Shown piece after piece: positions 45,990 to 54,603 of a stretch of DNA of 64,000 bases (positions are counted from its first letter, which is position 1; every line of letters starts with the position of its first letter). The notes below the pieces were generated by a model. That model ran no database searches and was not told the DNA's origin. It was given only the letters and a program-made list of their open reading frames with translations. The stretch comes from Kitasatospora herbaricolor (GTDB taxonomy: Bacteria; Actinomycetota; Actinomycetes; Streptomycetales; Streptomycetaceae). The stretch spans positions 8,517,501 to 8,581,500 of the forward strand of contig NZ_JAUSVA010000002.1 of NCBI RefSeq assembly GCF_030813695.1, given 5' to 3'. The position numbers and the translations under genes are program-made.

Positions 45990-46994
45990 GTGAACCTCTC
46001 CCTGAAGCCATGGCGGACAGCCGTCGTGGCGTTGCTGACGGCCCTCTCCGTCCTCTTCCTCTCCGACTCCTCGGCCTTCGCCGTGCAGAACGGGGAGGGC
46101 GTCGTCTGGAGCGAGGAGGTCGAGAACAACGTCGCCGTCCAGACCGCCGGCGGCATGGTCGAGGCGCGCGACCCGAACAACGGGATCCTCGTCCAGACGT
46201 GGCGCGGCTACGACAACGTGATCTACCTGTCGGTCAACCACGGCCGGGTGACGCCGATGCCGGGGGCGACGACGTACGCCAACCCCGTGGTGGTGTGGCG
46301 GTGGTCGAGCGGCGACAACGCGGTCTTCCGGGTGTTCCACACCGGCACCAACGGATTCGTCTTCTACACGGACGTGTCGACCGTCGGCGTCAACCACCTC
46401 CCCAACATCCAGCCGTGGTGGAACCAGGTCCCCAACGGCGCGGCGACGCCGAACACCTTCCCCGTGACGGCCGCGGCGCTGCCGAACAACAGCATCTACC
46501 TGGCCTTCCGAGGCTCCAGCAGCACCGAGATCTGGGGCCAGTTCTTCAGCGGGACGAGCAACCAGTGGAGCAACCCCGCGCGCGTGACCGATGCGCGGAG
46601 CGACTCCGCCCCCGCGCTGGCCTTCAGCCGCAGCACCAACATCACCGTCCTCGCCTGGCGCGGCACGGACAGCCAGATGAACCTCGTCCGCCAGTCCTGG
46701 GGCGAGAGCTGGTGGTGGGGCCACGACGTCCTGCCCGGGGTCGCGGCGGACGGGCAGCCCGCCGTGGCGATGGCGGACGGTTCGCACGGGCAGCTCGCCA
46801 CCCGCCGGCTGGGGAGCCATCAGATCTCCCTCACGTCGGTCTTCTCGACCGGTGGATGGCAGGGCTACTGGGACGCCGAGAACACCGGGCGGGTGGTCAG
46901 CGCCATCTCCCTCGTCGCCTACGCGACCACGGTCTACCTGCTGGCCCAGCAGTACAACGGCGTGGTCAGCTGGAAGCCGTCGCGGCAGTTCTGA
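45990..46994 (+). CDS. Secreted protein of unknown function, beta-propeller-like repeats
   Basis: 334 residues with a signal peptide (1-30, ending SSAFA). The mature sequence is Trp/Ser/Asn-rich with spaced repeats: VQTWRGYDNVIYLSVNH, IYLAFRGSSSTEIWGQFF, VLAWRGTDSQMNLVRQSW, that look like blades of a fungal-lectin-type propeller with roughly 55-residue units. GTG 45990 follows AGGAG by 5 bases; the frame is open upstream but without coding character. No enzymatic motif is seen; carbohydrate binding is an inference. Confidence 0.8.
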   Translation: MNLSLKPWRTAVVALLTALSVLFLSDSSAFAVQNGEGVVWSEEVENNVAVQTAGGMVEARDPNNGILVQTWRGYDNVIYLSVNHGRVTPMPGATTYANPVVVWRWSSGDNAVFRVFHTGTNGFVFYTDVSTVGVNHLPNIQPWWNQVPNGAATPNTFPVTAAALPNNSIYLAFRGSSSTEIWGQFFSGTSNQWSNPARVTDARSDSAPALAFSRSTNITVLAWRGTDSQMNLVRQSWGESWWWGHDVLPGVAADGQPAVAMADGSHGQLATRRLGSHQISLTSVFSTGGWQGYWDAENTGRVVSAISLVAYATTVYLLAQQYNGVVSWKPSRQF

Positions 46995-47105
46995 CCTCCG
47001 CCAGGAGGACGGAGCCGTCGCGGCCCGGGACGCCGCCTGCGGGCGTCGCCCCGGGCGCGGCCGCCCCGACGGCCGAAGCCGGCCCGCAGTTCACCGTCAG
47101 GCTGC

Positions 47106-47150
47106 CCCGACCCGACCCCACCCGACCCGACCCGATCCGATCCGACCCGG
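47106..47150 (+). repeat. Short cccga tandem repeat
   Basis: About eight imperfect copies of cccga/tccga in the gap before the DUF4916 gene. Noncoding, slippage-prone; no role seen. Confidence 0.7.
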
Positions 47151-47249
47151 GCCCCGCTCCCGGTGGCCGGGAGTCGTCGCCGGGGCAGGAAATGAGGCCG
47201 CAGCCCCGCCCTCGGCACGGCGGTGCGCCGGGAACCGTATGATCGGTCA

Positions 47250-47786
47250 ATGTCTGACACGACGGAAACCACGCCCGGCTGGCTTGCTCCCGAGGAACTG
47301 GAGAGCACCCGGGCCAGGATGCCGATCCTGTACGTCGAGGCCGTGCCGGTCCGCGTCGACGAGGCAGGCGAGGTCACCCGGGTCGGGCTCCTGCTGCGGA
47401 TGGCTCCGGACGGGACGGTCAGCCGGACGCTGGTCTCCGGCCGGGTGCTGCACCACGAGCGGATCCGGGACGCACTGCTGCGGCACCTGGAGAAGGACCT
47501 CGGCCCGGTGGCGCTGCCGCGGGTCCCGGCCTCGCTCCAGCCGTTCACGGTCGCCGAGTACTTCCCGACCCCGGGCGTCACCGAGTTCCACGACCCCCGC
47601 CAGCACGCGGTGTCCCTGGCCTACATCATCCCGGTGGCCGGCGACTGCCGGCCGCGGCAGGACGCCCTCGACCTGGTCTGGTTCAGCCCCGAGGAAGCCG
47701 CGTCGCCCGTGGTCCAGCAGGAGATGCCCGGCGGACAGGGCGTCCTGCTCAAGCGTGCCCTCGCGCATGTGGGCTGCCTGACCTGA
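47250..47786 (+). CDS. DUF4916 (NUDIX-like) protein
   Basis: 178 residues. It matches DUF4916 proteins I recall, from WLAPEELESTRARMPILYVEAVPVRVDE and the C-terminal DALDLVWFSPEEAA; these are distant NUDIX-fold members lacking a full NUDIX box (no GX5EX7REUXEEXGU pattern here), so pyrophosphatase activity is not assured. ATG 47250 starts directly before the conserved Ser-Asp-Thr; no clear Shine-Dalgarno. Confidence 0.8.
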   Translation: MSDTTETTPGWLAPEELESTRARMPILYVEAVPVRVDEAGEVTRVGLLLRMAPDGTVSRTLVSGRVLHHERIRDALLRHLEKDLGPVALPRVPASLQPFTVAEYFPTPGVTEFHDPRQHAVSLAYIIPVAGDCRPRQDALDLVWFSPEEAASPVVQQEMPGGQGVLLKRALAHVGCLT

Positions 47787-48002
47787 CCCGGTCGGGCCCC
47801 GTCCGCGGGCAGCCGTCGGCGGGGGCACCGCGGCTGCCTGCTTCGCCGGCCGCCGCCGGGCCGACCGAGAAGGACGGCCGCGACCGCTTCGCACTCGGGG
47901 CCGGGTCCACTCCCCGGGCAAGGTGGGCCGTTCGGGTGAGGTTCGAGCCGGGAGCACGAGTCCCGGGCGCAGCTCCCGGTTCGCGGTGGTTGAGTCGCCT
48001 GC

Positions 48003-49367
48003 ATGAGCAAGAGTGACCTCGGGGACCTGTTCGGCAACCGCTTCCTGACCGTGCCCGCACCTTCGGAGACCTTTCCGGAGAAGGGAATGACCGCGACGGA
48101 CGCCATGCGGCTGGTGGACGAGGACCTCGTCATGGAGGGCGACCCGCAGCGCAACCTCGCCACGTTCGTGACCACGTGGATGGAGCCGGAGGCGCAGCGG
48201 ATCATCGCCGAGAACCTCCACCGGAACTTCATCGATCACGCCGAGTACCCGATCTCCGCGGAGATCGAGCAGCGCTGTGTCCGGATGCTCGCCGATCTCT
48301 TCCACGCGCCGGGCAGGACCACCGGGTGCCGGACGCAGGGCTCGTCCGAGGCGATCATGCTCGGCGCGCTCTCGCTGAAGTGGAAGTGGCGGGAGCGTCG
48401 CAAGGCGGCGAACCTGTCGGTCGAGCGGCCGAACCTGGTGTTCGGCGGTGACGTCCATGTCGTCTGGGAGAAGTTCTGCCGGTACTTCGACGTCGAGCCG
48501 CGCATCGTGCCGCTCGCCGAGAACAAGTACACGATCGGCCCCGAGGACGTGGAGCCCCATCTCGACGAGAACACCATCGGCGTGGTCGCCGTCGTCGGCA
48601 CCACGTTCACCGGCCACATGGACGACGTCGTCGGGATCGACAAGCTCCTGCGGGGAGTCCGCAAGGAGCGGGACCTCGACATCCCGATCCACGTCGACGG
48701 TGCCAGCGGCGGCTTCGTGTGGCCCTTCCTCTACCCGGACTCGAAGTGGGACTTCCGGCTGGAGCAGGTCCGGTCGATCAACGTCTCGGGACACAAGTAC
48801 GGCCTGGTCTACCCCGGCATCGGCTGGCTGGTCTTCCGTGAGGAGTCGGACCTGGCCCAGGACCTCGTGTTCTACGAGAACTATCTGGGAAAGACCGACG
48901 CGACGTTCACGCTGAACTTCTCGACCGGTGCGTCGATGGTGCTCGCGCAGTACTACAACTTCGTCCGGCTGGGTCGCGAGGGCTACACCTACGTCATGGA
49001 GACGATGCAGACGAACGCCCGCGCACTGGCGGACAATCTGCGTGACAGCGGCCGCTTCGAGGTGATCGGCAGCGGTCTTGAGCAGTTGCCGCTGGTCGCC
49101 TTCCGCCTTTCCGGCAAGCACGCCTACGACGAGTCCGACATCGCCTGGCAGCTCTCGGCCGAGCGTGGCTGGATGGTGCCGGCCTACACGCTCCCGCCCA
49201 ACGCGGAGCGGGTGAAGATCCTGCGGGCCCTGGTCAAGGAGACCCTGAGCCGAGGCCAGATCGACCGGCTGACGCAGGACATCGCCGATGCGTGTGCCAC
49301 CTTGGACCGCAAGGGGGCGGCCCACGCCGTCGAGCGGGCCCAGGTCAAACGCGGCACCGGCTACTGA
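48003..49367 (+). CDS. gadB: Glutamate decarboxylase
   Basis: 454 residues, the usual length. PLP enzyme of group II decarboxylases: TTGCRTQGSSEAIMLGALS, GTTFTGHMDDV, IHVDGASGGFVWPF and the PLP-binding Lys265 in NVSGHKYG. It converts glutamate to GABA with uptake of a proton, giving acid resistance or nitrogen supply. Bacterial gad genes often sit with a GABA antiporter; none is adjacent here. It lies 75 bases before a GH15 gene on the same strand; joint transcription is possible. Confidence 0.96.
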   Translation: MSKSDLGDLFGNRFLTVPAPSETFPEKGMTATDAMRLVDEDLVMEGDPQRNLATFVTTWMEPEAQRIIAENLHRNFIDHAEYPISAEIEQRCVRMLADLFHAPGRTTGCRTQGSSEAIMLGALSLKWKWRERRKAANLSVERPNLVFGGDVHVVWEKFCRYFDVEPRIVPLAENKYTIGPEDVEPHLDENTIGVVAVVGTTFTGHMDDVVGIDKLLRGVRKERDLDIPIHVDGASGGFVWPFLYPDSKWDFRLEQVRSINVSGHKYGLVYPGIGWLVFREESDLAQDLVFYENYLGKTDATFTLNFSTGASMVLAQYYNFVRLGREGYTYVMETMQTNARALADNLRDSGRFEVIGSGLEQLPLVAFRLSGKHAYDESDIAWQLSAERGWMVPAYTLPPNAERVKILRALVKETLSRGQIDRLTQDIADACATLDRKGAAHAVERAQVKRGTGY

Positions 49368-49442
49368 CCGGGGCGAGTCGCCCTTCTCCCACCTGGCACG
49401 CCGGACGGTGGGCACACCGTAGCCATTGCGGATTGGACGCTG

Positions 49443-51266
49443 ATGGACCGCTATCCTCCGATCGCCGATCACGGCCTGGTGGGTGACCTGCAGACCGCCG
49501 CCCTGGTGTCCTCGCAGGGCGTGGTGAACTGGTTCTGCTCGCCGAGGTTCGATTCGCCGAGCGTCTTCGGCTCGCTGCTCGATCACGATCGCGGCGGGCA
49601 CTTCCGGCTCGCGCCGGAGCACTCGGACATGTCGTGCAAGCAGCTCTACTACCCGGACACCGGCGTGCTGGTGACCCGGTTCATGTCGCCGGACGGCGTC
49701 GGCGAGGTCGTCGACTGGATGCCGGCGAACACGAACCGCACCCCGACCGACCGCCACAGCCTGATGCGGGTGATCCGGGCGGTGCGCGGCACCGTGCGCT
49801 TCGTTCTGGAGTGCCGGCCCCGCTTCGACTACGGCCGGGCCGGGCACGAGCTGGGGCTGAACGGGCAGGACGCGGTCTTCCGCGGGCCCGGGATCACCGG
49901 GCACCTCCAGGCCAGCTTCCCGCTGGAGCGGGACGGGCAGGACGTCCGCGGCGCCGTCACCCTGAGCATCGGGGAGTCCGCCGCCGCCGTCTTCACCACC
50001 TGCGCTGCCGACGGCGCGCCGCCGCCCCCGCTCAGCGTGGAGGACATCACGGCGAAGCTCTGGGGCGAGGTGGACTTCTGGCAGAACTGGCTGCACACCT
50101 CCCGCTACCGGGGCCGCTGGGCCGAGATGGTGAACCGTTCGGCCATCACGCTGAAGCTCCTCACCTACCACCCCTCGGGTGCCCCGGTCGCCGCGGCCAC
50201 GATGGGCCTGCCCGAGCAGGTGGGGGGTGAGCGCAACTGGGACTACCGCTACTCGTGGATCCGGGACGGCTCGCTCTCCGTCCGGGCGCTGCTGGACCTC
50301 GGGTTCGTCGAGGAGGCGACCTCGTTCACGAAGTGGCTGGGCGACCGGATGCGCGACCGGGCCGACCTGCCCGGTGAGCGGTTGCAGATCATGTACCGGG
50401 TCGACGGCGACCCGCACCTCACCGAGGAGATCCTGGACCACTGGGAGGGCTACCGGGGCTCGCGTCCGGTACGGGCCGGAAACGCCGCCGCCGACCAGCT
50501 CCAGCTGGACATCTACGGCGAGGCGCTCTACGCGATGGCCGAGGGCCTGGACGTCGGCACCGAGCTGGGCTACCACGGCTGGAAGGGCCTGGCCCGGACC
50601 CTCGACTGGCTCTGCGACAACTGGGACCGCCCGGACGAGGGCATCTGGGAGACCCGCGGCGGGCGCAACGACTTCACCTACAGCCGGGTGATGTGCTGGG
50701 TCGCCTTCGACCGGGGCATGCGCCTGGCGATCGAACTCAGCCGGCCCGCCGACATCCCGCGCTGGCGCGTCGCCCGGGACAGCATCCTCGAACAGGTGAT
50801 GAACAAGGGCTGGAGCCGGACCGAGCAGGCCCTGGTGCAGCACTACGGCGGCGATGTCCTGGACGCCTCGCTGCTGCTCGTCCCCCGGGTGGGGTTCCTC
50901 GCCGCGAGGAGCCCCGGGTGGCTCTCCACGCTGGACGCCATGGAGCGCAAGCTCGTCTCGGACAGTCTCGTGTACCGCTACGACCCGGCGGCCTCCCCGG
51001 ACGGGCTGCGCGGCTCGGAGGGCACGTTCAGCCTCTGCACCTACCTCTACGTCGACGCCCTGGCCCGGGCGGGGCGGGTCCGCCCGGCCCGGTACACCTT
51101 CGAGAAGATGCACACCTACGCCAACCACGTGGGGCTGTTCGCCGAGGAGATCGGCCCCAGCGGCGAGCAGCTCGGGAACTTCCCGCAGGCGTTCACCCAC
51201 CTGTCGCTCATCATGGCGGCGTCGACCCTGGACGAGGCCCTCGACAAGCTGCGCGCGCGGTCCTGA
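49443..51266 (+). CDS. GH15 glycoside hydrolase (glucoamylase/trehalase-like)
   Basis: 607 residues, no signal peptide, so cytoplasmic. Typical GH15 features: MDRYPPIADHGLVGDLQTAA start, RNWDYRYSWIRDGS, the acid region RPDEGIWETRGG (about 398-409) and the base region GEQLGNFPQAFTHLSLI near the C-terminus. Cytoplasmic actinobacterial members hydrolyse trehalose or maltooligosaccharides; sequence alone does not decide between these. It follows the glutamate decarboxylase gene. Confidence 0.94.
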   Translation: MDRYPPIADHGLVGDLQTAALVSSQGVVNWFCSPRFDSPSVFGSLLDHDRGGHFRLAPEHSDMSCKQLYYPDTGVLVTRFMSPDGVGEVVDWMPANTNRTPTDRHSLMRVIRAVRGTVRFVLECRPRFDYGRAGHELGLNGQDAVFRGPGITGHLQASFPLERDGQDVRGAVTLSIGESAAAVFTTCAADGAPPPPLSVEDITAKLWGEVDFWQNWLHTSRYRGRWAEMVNRSAITLKLLTYHPSGAPVAAATMGLPEQVGGERNWDYRYSWIRDGSLSVRALLDLGFVEEATSFTKWLGDRMRDRADLPGERLQIMYRVDGDPHLTEEILDHWEGYRGSRPVRAGNAAADQLQLDIYGEALYAMAEGLDVGTELGYHGWKGLARTLDWLCDNWDRPDEGIWETRGGRNDFTYSRVMCWVAFDRGMRLAIELSRPADIPRWRVARDSILEQVMNKGWSRTEQALVQHYGGDVLDASLLLVPRVGFLAARSPGWLSTLDAMERKLVSDSLVYRYDPAASPDGLRGSEGTFSLCTYLYVDALARAGRVRPARYTFEKMHTYANHVGLFAEEIGPSGEQLGNFPQAFTHLSLIMAASTLDEALDKLRARS

Positions 51267-51471
51267 GCCGAGGTCGACCGGTTCGCCGCGCAGGCGCAGC
51301 CGTTCTGCGGTCACGGCTGCGACGGCGTGCACGGGCGCGGGCGACCTCCGGTGCCCACCGCGTGCCCTGCACGCCGCGGGCGGGTGCCGGCGCAGCGGCG
51401 GCGCCGGGCGCGTGACACCAACGGCTCATGACGCCTTGCACCTCGGCGGGCGAGCGGCCTCTGATGGAACC

Positions 51472-51906
51472 ATGCAGTCATCTCCTCCGAACTCCCCGAC
51501 ACAGGTGCCACCGCTGGAGCGTTCGCACTGGGTGGCCTTCGCCGGAATCCTCCTGATGCTGAGCGGACTGTTCGACATCATCAACGGGTTCGTCGCGATC
51601 CTCGACCACGGCTACTACGAGACGACCGCCAACCACGGCAATCGTCTGCTGATCTTCAACTACACCGCGTGGGGCTGGATCTGGGTGGTCGTGGGCATCG
51701 CTCAGGTGCTGGCCAGCCTGGGTGTGCTGCTGGGCGTCAGAGCGGCCCGGATCACCGGCATCGTGCTGGCCTCCTTCTGCCTGGTGGGCCAGATGATGTT
51801 CATCTCGGCCTTCCCCTACTGGTCGCTGTTCACGATGCTCATGTCCGTGCTGGTGATCTACGGGCTGCTGGCCGAGCCGCACCATGTCGAGGGTCTACGG
51901 GTCTGA
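51472..51906 (+). CDS. Small four-helix membrane protein (DUF7144-like)
   Basis: 144 residues with four hydrophobic segments (about 20-42, 65-88, 92-108, 115-135), N-terminus Pro-rich. The motif WVAFAGILLMLSGLFDIINGF is common in Streptomyces small membrane proteins of unknown function. It lies about 205 bases after the GH15 gene; role unknown. Confidence 0.82.
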   Translation: MQSSPPNSPTQVPPLERSHWVAFAGILLMLSGLFDIINGFVAILDHGYYETTANHGNRLLIFNYTAWGWIWVVVGIAQVLASLGVLLGVRAARITGIVLASFCLVGQMMFISAFPYWSLFTMLMSVLVIYGLLAEPHHVEGLRV

Positions 51907-52095
51907 CCGGGGCCCCGCGGGGGGATTTCCCGGTCCCCGTGGGGCCGCTCCCGGCGGTCACTCGGTGTCTTCGCCGGTGGGGCCTCGCCCGGGGCGTCGC
52001 GACCCCCGGGCGAGGCTCGTCGCGCGTTCGGCCGTCGGTGGCAGCGTGTCCCCCGGACGGGGGGCCCTGCCGGGCCGACGTCGCGGGGCGCGGCC

Positions 52096-53049
52096 TCAGT
52101 GGCCGGGTCCGGTGACCACGTTGGCCAGGGGCGCGCCCGTGCGGTGGCGTTCCAGTTGGCTGCGGATCAGGCGCAGGGCTCGTGGCAGGAAGGCGGAGCT
52201 GTTGCCGCCCACGTGGGGGCTGATCAGGGTGCGGGGGGCGTGCCAGAGCGGGTGGCCGGGGGGCAGCGGCTCGGGGTCGGTGACGTCCAGGGCGGCGGCG
52301 AGGCGTCCGCGCTCCAGCTCCGCGAGCAGGGCGGTGGTGTCCACCACCGGCCCGCGCGCGACGTTGACCAGCAGCGCGTCGTCCTTCATCGCGGCGAGGA
52401 AGCGGGCGTCCACCAGCCCCCGCGTCTGCGCGGTCAGCGGGAGGGTCAGCACCACCACGTCCGCCCGCGGTACCAGGTCCATCAGCTCGGTCAGCGGCCG
52501 GACCGGGCCGCGCGCGGTGGCGCGGGCGGTGCGGGCCACCCGCAGGACGTCGCATTCGAAGGGGACGAGCCGCTCCTCGACGGCGGCGCCGATCGACCCG
52601 TGGCCGACCAGCAGCACGGTGCGGTCGGCCAGCGCGGTGCCGGGGCCGTCCTGCCAGACCTCGCGGTCCTGCGCCCGGACGAAGCCGGGCACGCCGCGCA
52701 GCGCGGCGAGGATCAGCGTCAGCGCCAGCTCGGCGGTGCTCGCGTCGTGGACGCCGCGGGCGTTGCAGAGCGTCACCCCGGGGGGAATGAAGGGCAGCAG
52801 GTCGTCGACGCCGGCCGACAGGCTCTGCACGGCCCGCAGCCGGGGCATCCGCTCCAGCAACGGCAGCGCGGCGGCGGTCCGGGTGTAGGGGACGACGAAG
52901 AACTCCACCGACCGGAGCACCGGTTCGGGCGGCGGAGCGCCCCGGCCGTCCCAGACGGCCGCCGCGAGGCCGGCCGCGCCGACCTGCTCGGCCGGATACG
53001 GGAGGAGGACGGCCGGGGACCCGGCGGGTACGTCGGACAGGCGGCTCAT
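52096..53049 (-). CDS. D-isomer-specific 2-hydroxyacid dehydrogenase
   Basis: 317 residues. NAD(P)-binding GHGSIG, catalytic Arg in VNVARGPVVD, Glu in DVTDPEPLPPGHPLW and His in LISPHVGG, as in glyoxylate/hydroxypyruvate reductase-like enzymes. It reduces a 2-keto acid to a D-hydroxyacid; substrate unknown. ATG 53049 begins MSRLSDVPAGS; the upstream extension is Arg-rich and unlikely. Confidence 0.92.
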   Translation of the reverse strand: MSRLSDVPAGSPAVLLPYPAEQVGAAGLAAAVWDGRGAPPPEPVLRSVEFFVVPYTRTAAALPLLERMPRLRAVQSLSAGVDDLLPFIPPGVTLCNARGVHDASTAELALTLILAALRGVPGFVRAQDREVWQDGPGTALADRTVLLVGHGSIGAAVEERLVPFECDVLRVARTARATARGPVRPLTELMDLVPRADVVVLTLPLTAQTRGLVDARFLAAMKDDALLVNVARGPVVDTTALLAELERGRLAAALDVTDPEPLPPGHPLWHAPRTLISPHVGGNSSAFLPRALRLIRSQLERHRTGAPLANVVTGPGH

Positions 53050-53327
53050 GAGGCGATCCCAGCAGCTGACCGGCGCCGCCGCAATCACCCGGGCCGCCGC
53101 AGCTCCCGTCCGTCCCCCTCCGGCGGCCCCGGCCGGTCCGGCCGCTGGGCCGTCCGGGTGGACCGGCCCCGCGCGGGGAGCAGCGAGGCGGGTGCGGGTG
53201 CGGGGTGTCCGACTGCGGCGGCGACGGCTTTCGCGGTGACGGGCCTGTCCGGGCCGGGAAGGTGACCGCGACACCCCCGGCGGCGCCGTACCCGCCGGGT
53301 GCCGGGTCGGGGTGCGAAGCTCGACGG

Positions 53328-54428
53328 ATGATCGACCGTATCCGCGCAGGCCTCACCCGATGGACCGTCACCGTGCCGCTGCTCGCACTGGTGACGCTGG
53401 CGCTGACGTGGGGGCGGTCGCTGCCGGGCGCGGTGGTGGCCGTGGTGGCGGCGTTCCTGGCCGGGGCGGTGCTCGCGGCGGTGCACCATGCCGAGGTGAT
53501 CGCGCACCGGGTGGGCGAGCCCTTCGGGTCCTTGGTGCTGGCCGTGGCGGTGACGATCATCGAGGTGGCGTTGATCGTGACCCTCATGGCCGGTGCGCCG
53601 GTGAAGAACGCGACCCTGGCCCGTGACACCGTCTTCGCCGCCGTCATGATCACCTGCAACGGCATCCTCGGGCTGTCGATCCTGCTGGCGGCGCTCCGTC
53701 ACCGTGTCGCCGTCTTCAACGCGGAGGGCACCGGCGCGGCCTTCGCCACCATCGCGACGCTCGCCACCCTGAGCCTGGTGCTGCCGACGTTCACCACCAG
53801 CACGCCGGGCCCGCAGTTCAACACCGCCCAGCTCACCTTCGCCGCCGTGGCCTCCCTCGGGCTGTACGGGCTCTTCGTCGCCACCCAGACGCTGCGCCAC
53901 CGCGACTACTTCCTCCAGGTCACCGCCGAGGGGGAGCTGCTGGACGAGGACGACCACGGCGAACTGCCCAGCTCGCGGGAGGCCCTGACGAGCCTCGGCC
54001 TGCTCGGGGTCGCCCTGGTCGCCGTGGTGGGCCTGGCGAAGGTCGTCTCGCCGACCATCGAGTCGGCCGTCGCCGACGCGGGCCTGCCGGCGTCCGTGGT
54101 GGGTGTGGTGATCGCCCTGCTCGTCCTGTTGCCGGAGACGATCGCGGCGTTGCGGGCGGCCGTCGGCAACCGGGTGCAGACCAGCCTCAACCTGGCGCTC
54201 GGCTCGGCGCTGGCGAGCATCGGACTGACCGTACCCGCGGTGGCGGTGGCCTCCGTGTGGCTGAGCGGGCCGCTCGTCCTGGGGCTGGGCCCGACGCACA
54301 TGGTGCTGCTGGCGCTGACGGTGGCGATCGGCACGCTGACGGTCATCCCGCGCCGGGCGACACCGCTCCAAGGGGCCGTCCACCTGTCGGTCCTCGCGGC
54401 GTACCTGGTGCTCGCCGTCAGCCCTTGA
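53328..54428 (+). CDS. chaA: Ca2+/H+ antiporter (CaCA family, ChaA-like)
   Basis: 366 residues with about 11 membrane segments. The two alpha repeats are GEPFGSLVLAVAVTIIEVAL (about 60-79) and LPETIAALRAAVGNRVQTSL (about 264-283), with the conserved acidic residues and NxALGSALASIGLT. It expels Ca2+ or K+/Na+ in exchange for protons at the cell membrane. ATG 53328 begins the first helix. It ends at a strong bidirectional terminator. Confidence 0.92.
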   Translation: MIDRIRAGLTRWTVTVPLLALVTLALTWGRSLPGAVVAVVAAFLAGAVLAAVHHAEVIAHRVGEPFGSLVLAVAVTIIEVALIVTLMAGAPVKNATLARDTVFAAVMITCNGILGLSILLAALRHRVAVFNAEGTGAAFATIATLATLSLVLPTFTTSTPGPQFNTAQLTFAAVASLGLYGLFVATQTLRHRDYFLQVTAEGELLDEDDHGELPSSREALTSLGLLGVALVAVVGLAKVVSPTIESAVADAGLPASVVGVVIALLVLLPETIAALRAAVGNRVQTSLNLALGSALASIGLTVPAVAVASVWLSGPLVLGLGPTHMVLLALTVAIGTLTVIPRRATPLQGAVHLSVLAAYLVLAVSP

Positions 54429-54556
54429 CGGGTCGGGACGCCGCCCGGAGGCGCCGCGTCCCGCCGGCGCGGGGGAGTTCCCCCGAGGGGGTCCGGGCCG
54501 GGCCCACGCGTGCGCCTCGACCGGATCGGCCCGTCCCCCCCGCGGCTGCGGTCCTC

Positions 54557-54599
54557 CCCGCCATCCCTGTTCGGGCGGCGCCCGAACAGGGATGGCGGG
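54557..54599. terminator. Strong bidirectional terminator
   Basis: A perfect 20-bp stem (54557-54576 with 54580-54599) with a 3-base loop, between the antiporter stop and the convergent glycosidase stop at 54604. The longest perfect terminator-type stem in the window. Confidence 0.93.
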
Positions 54600-54603
54600 T
54601 TGA

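Noticed and set aside
47247-51332. Minus-strand open frame of about 1360 codons over the decarboxylase and GH15 genes
   Set aside because: High-GC antisense shadow; both plus-strand genes are clear enzymes and the frame has no domain.
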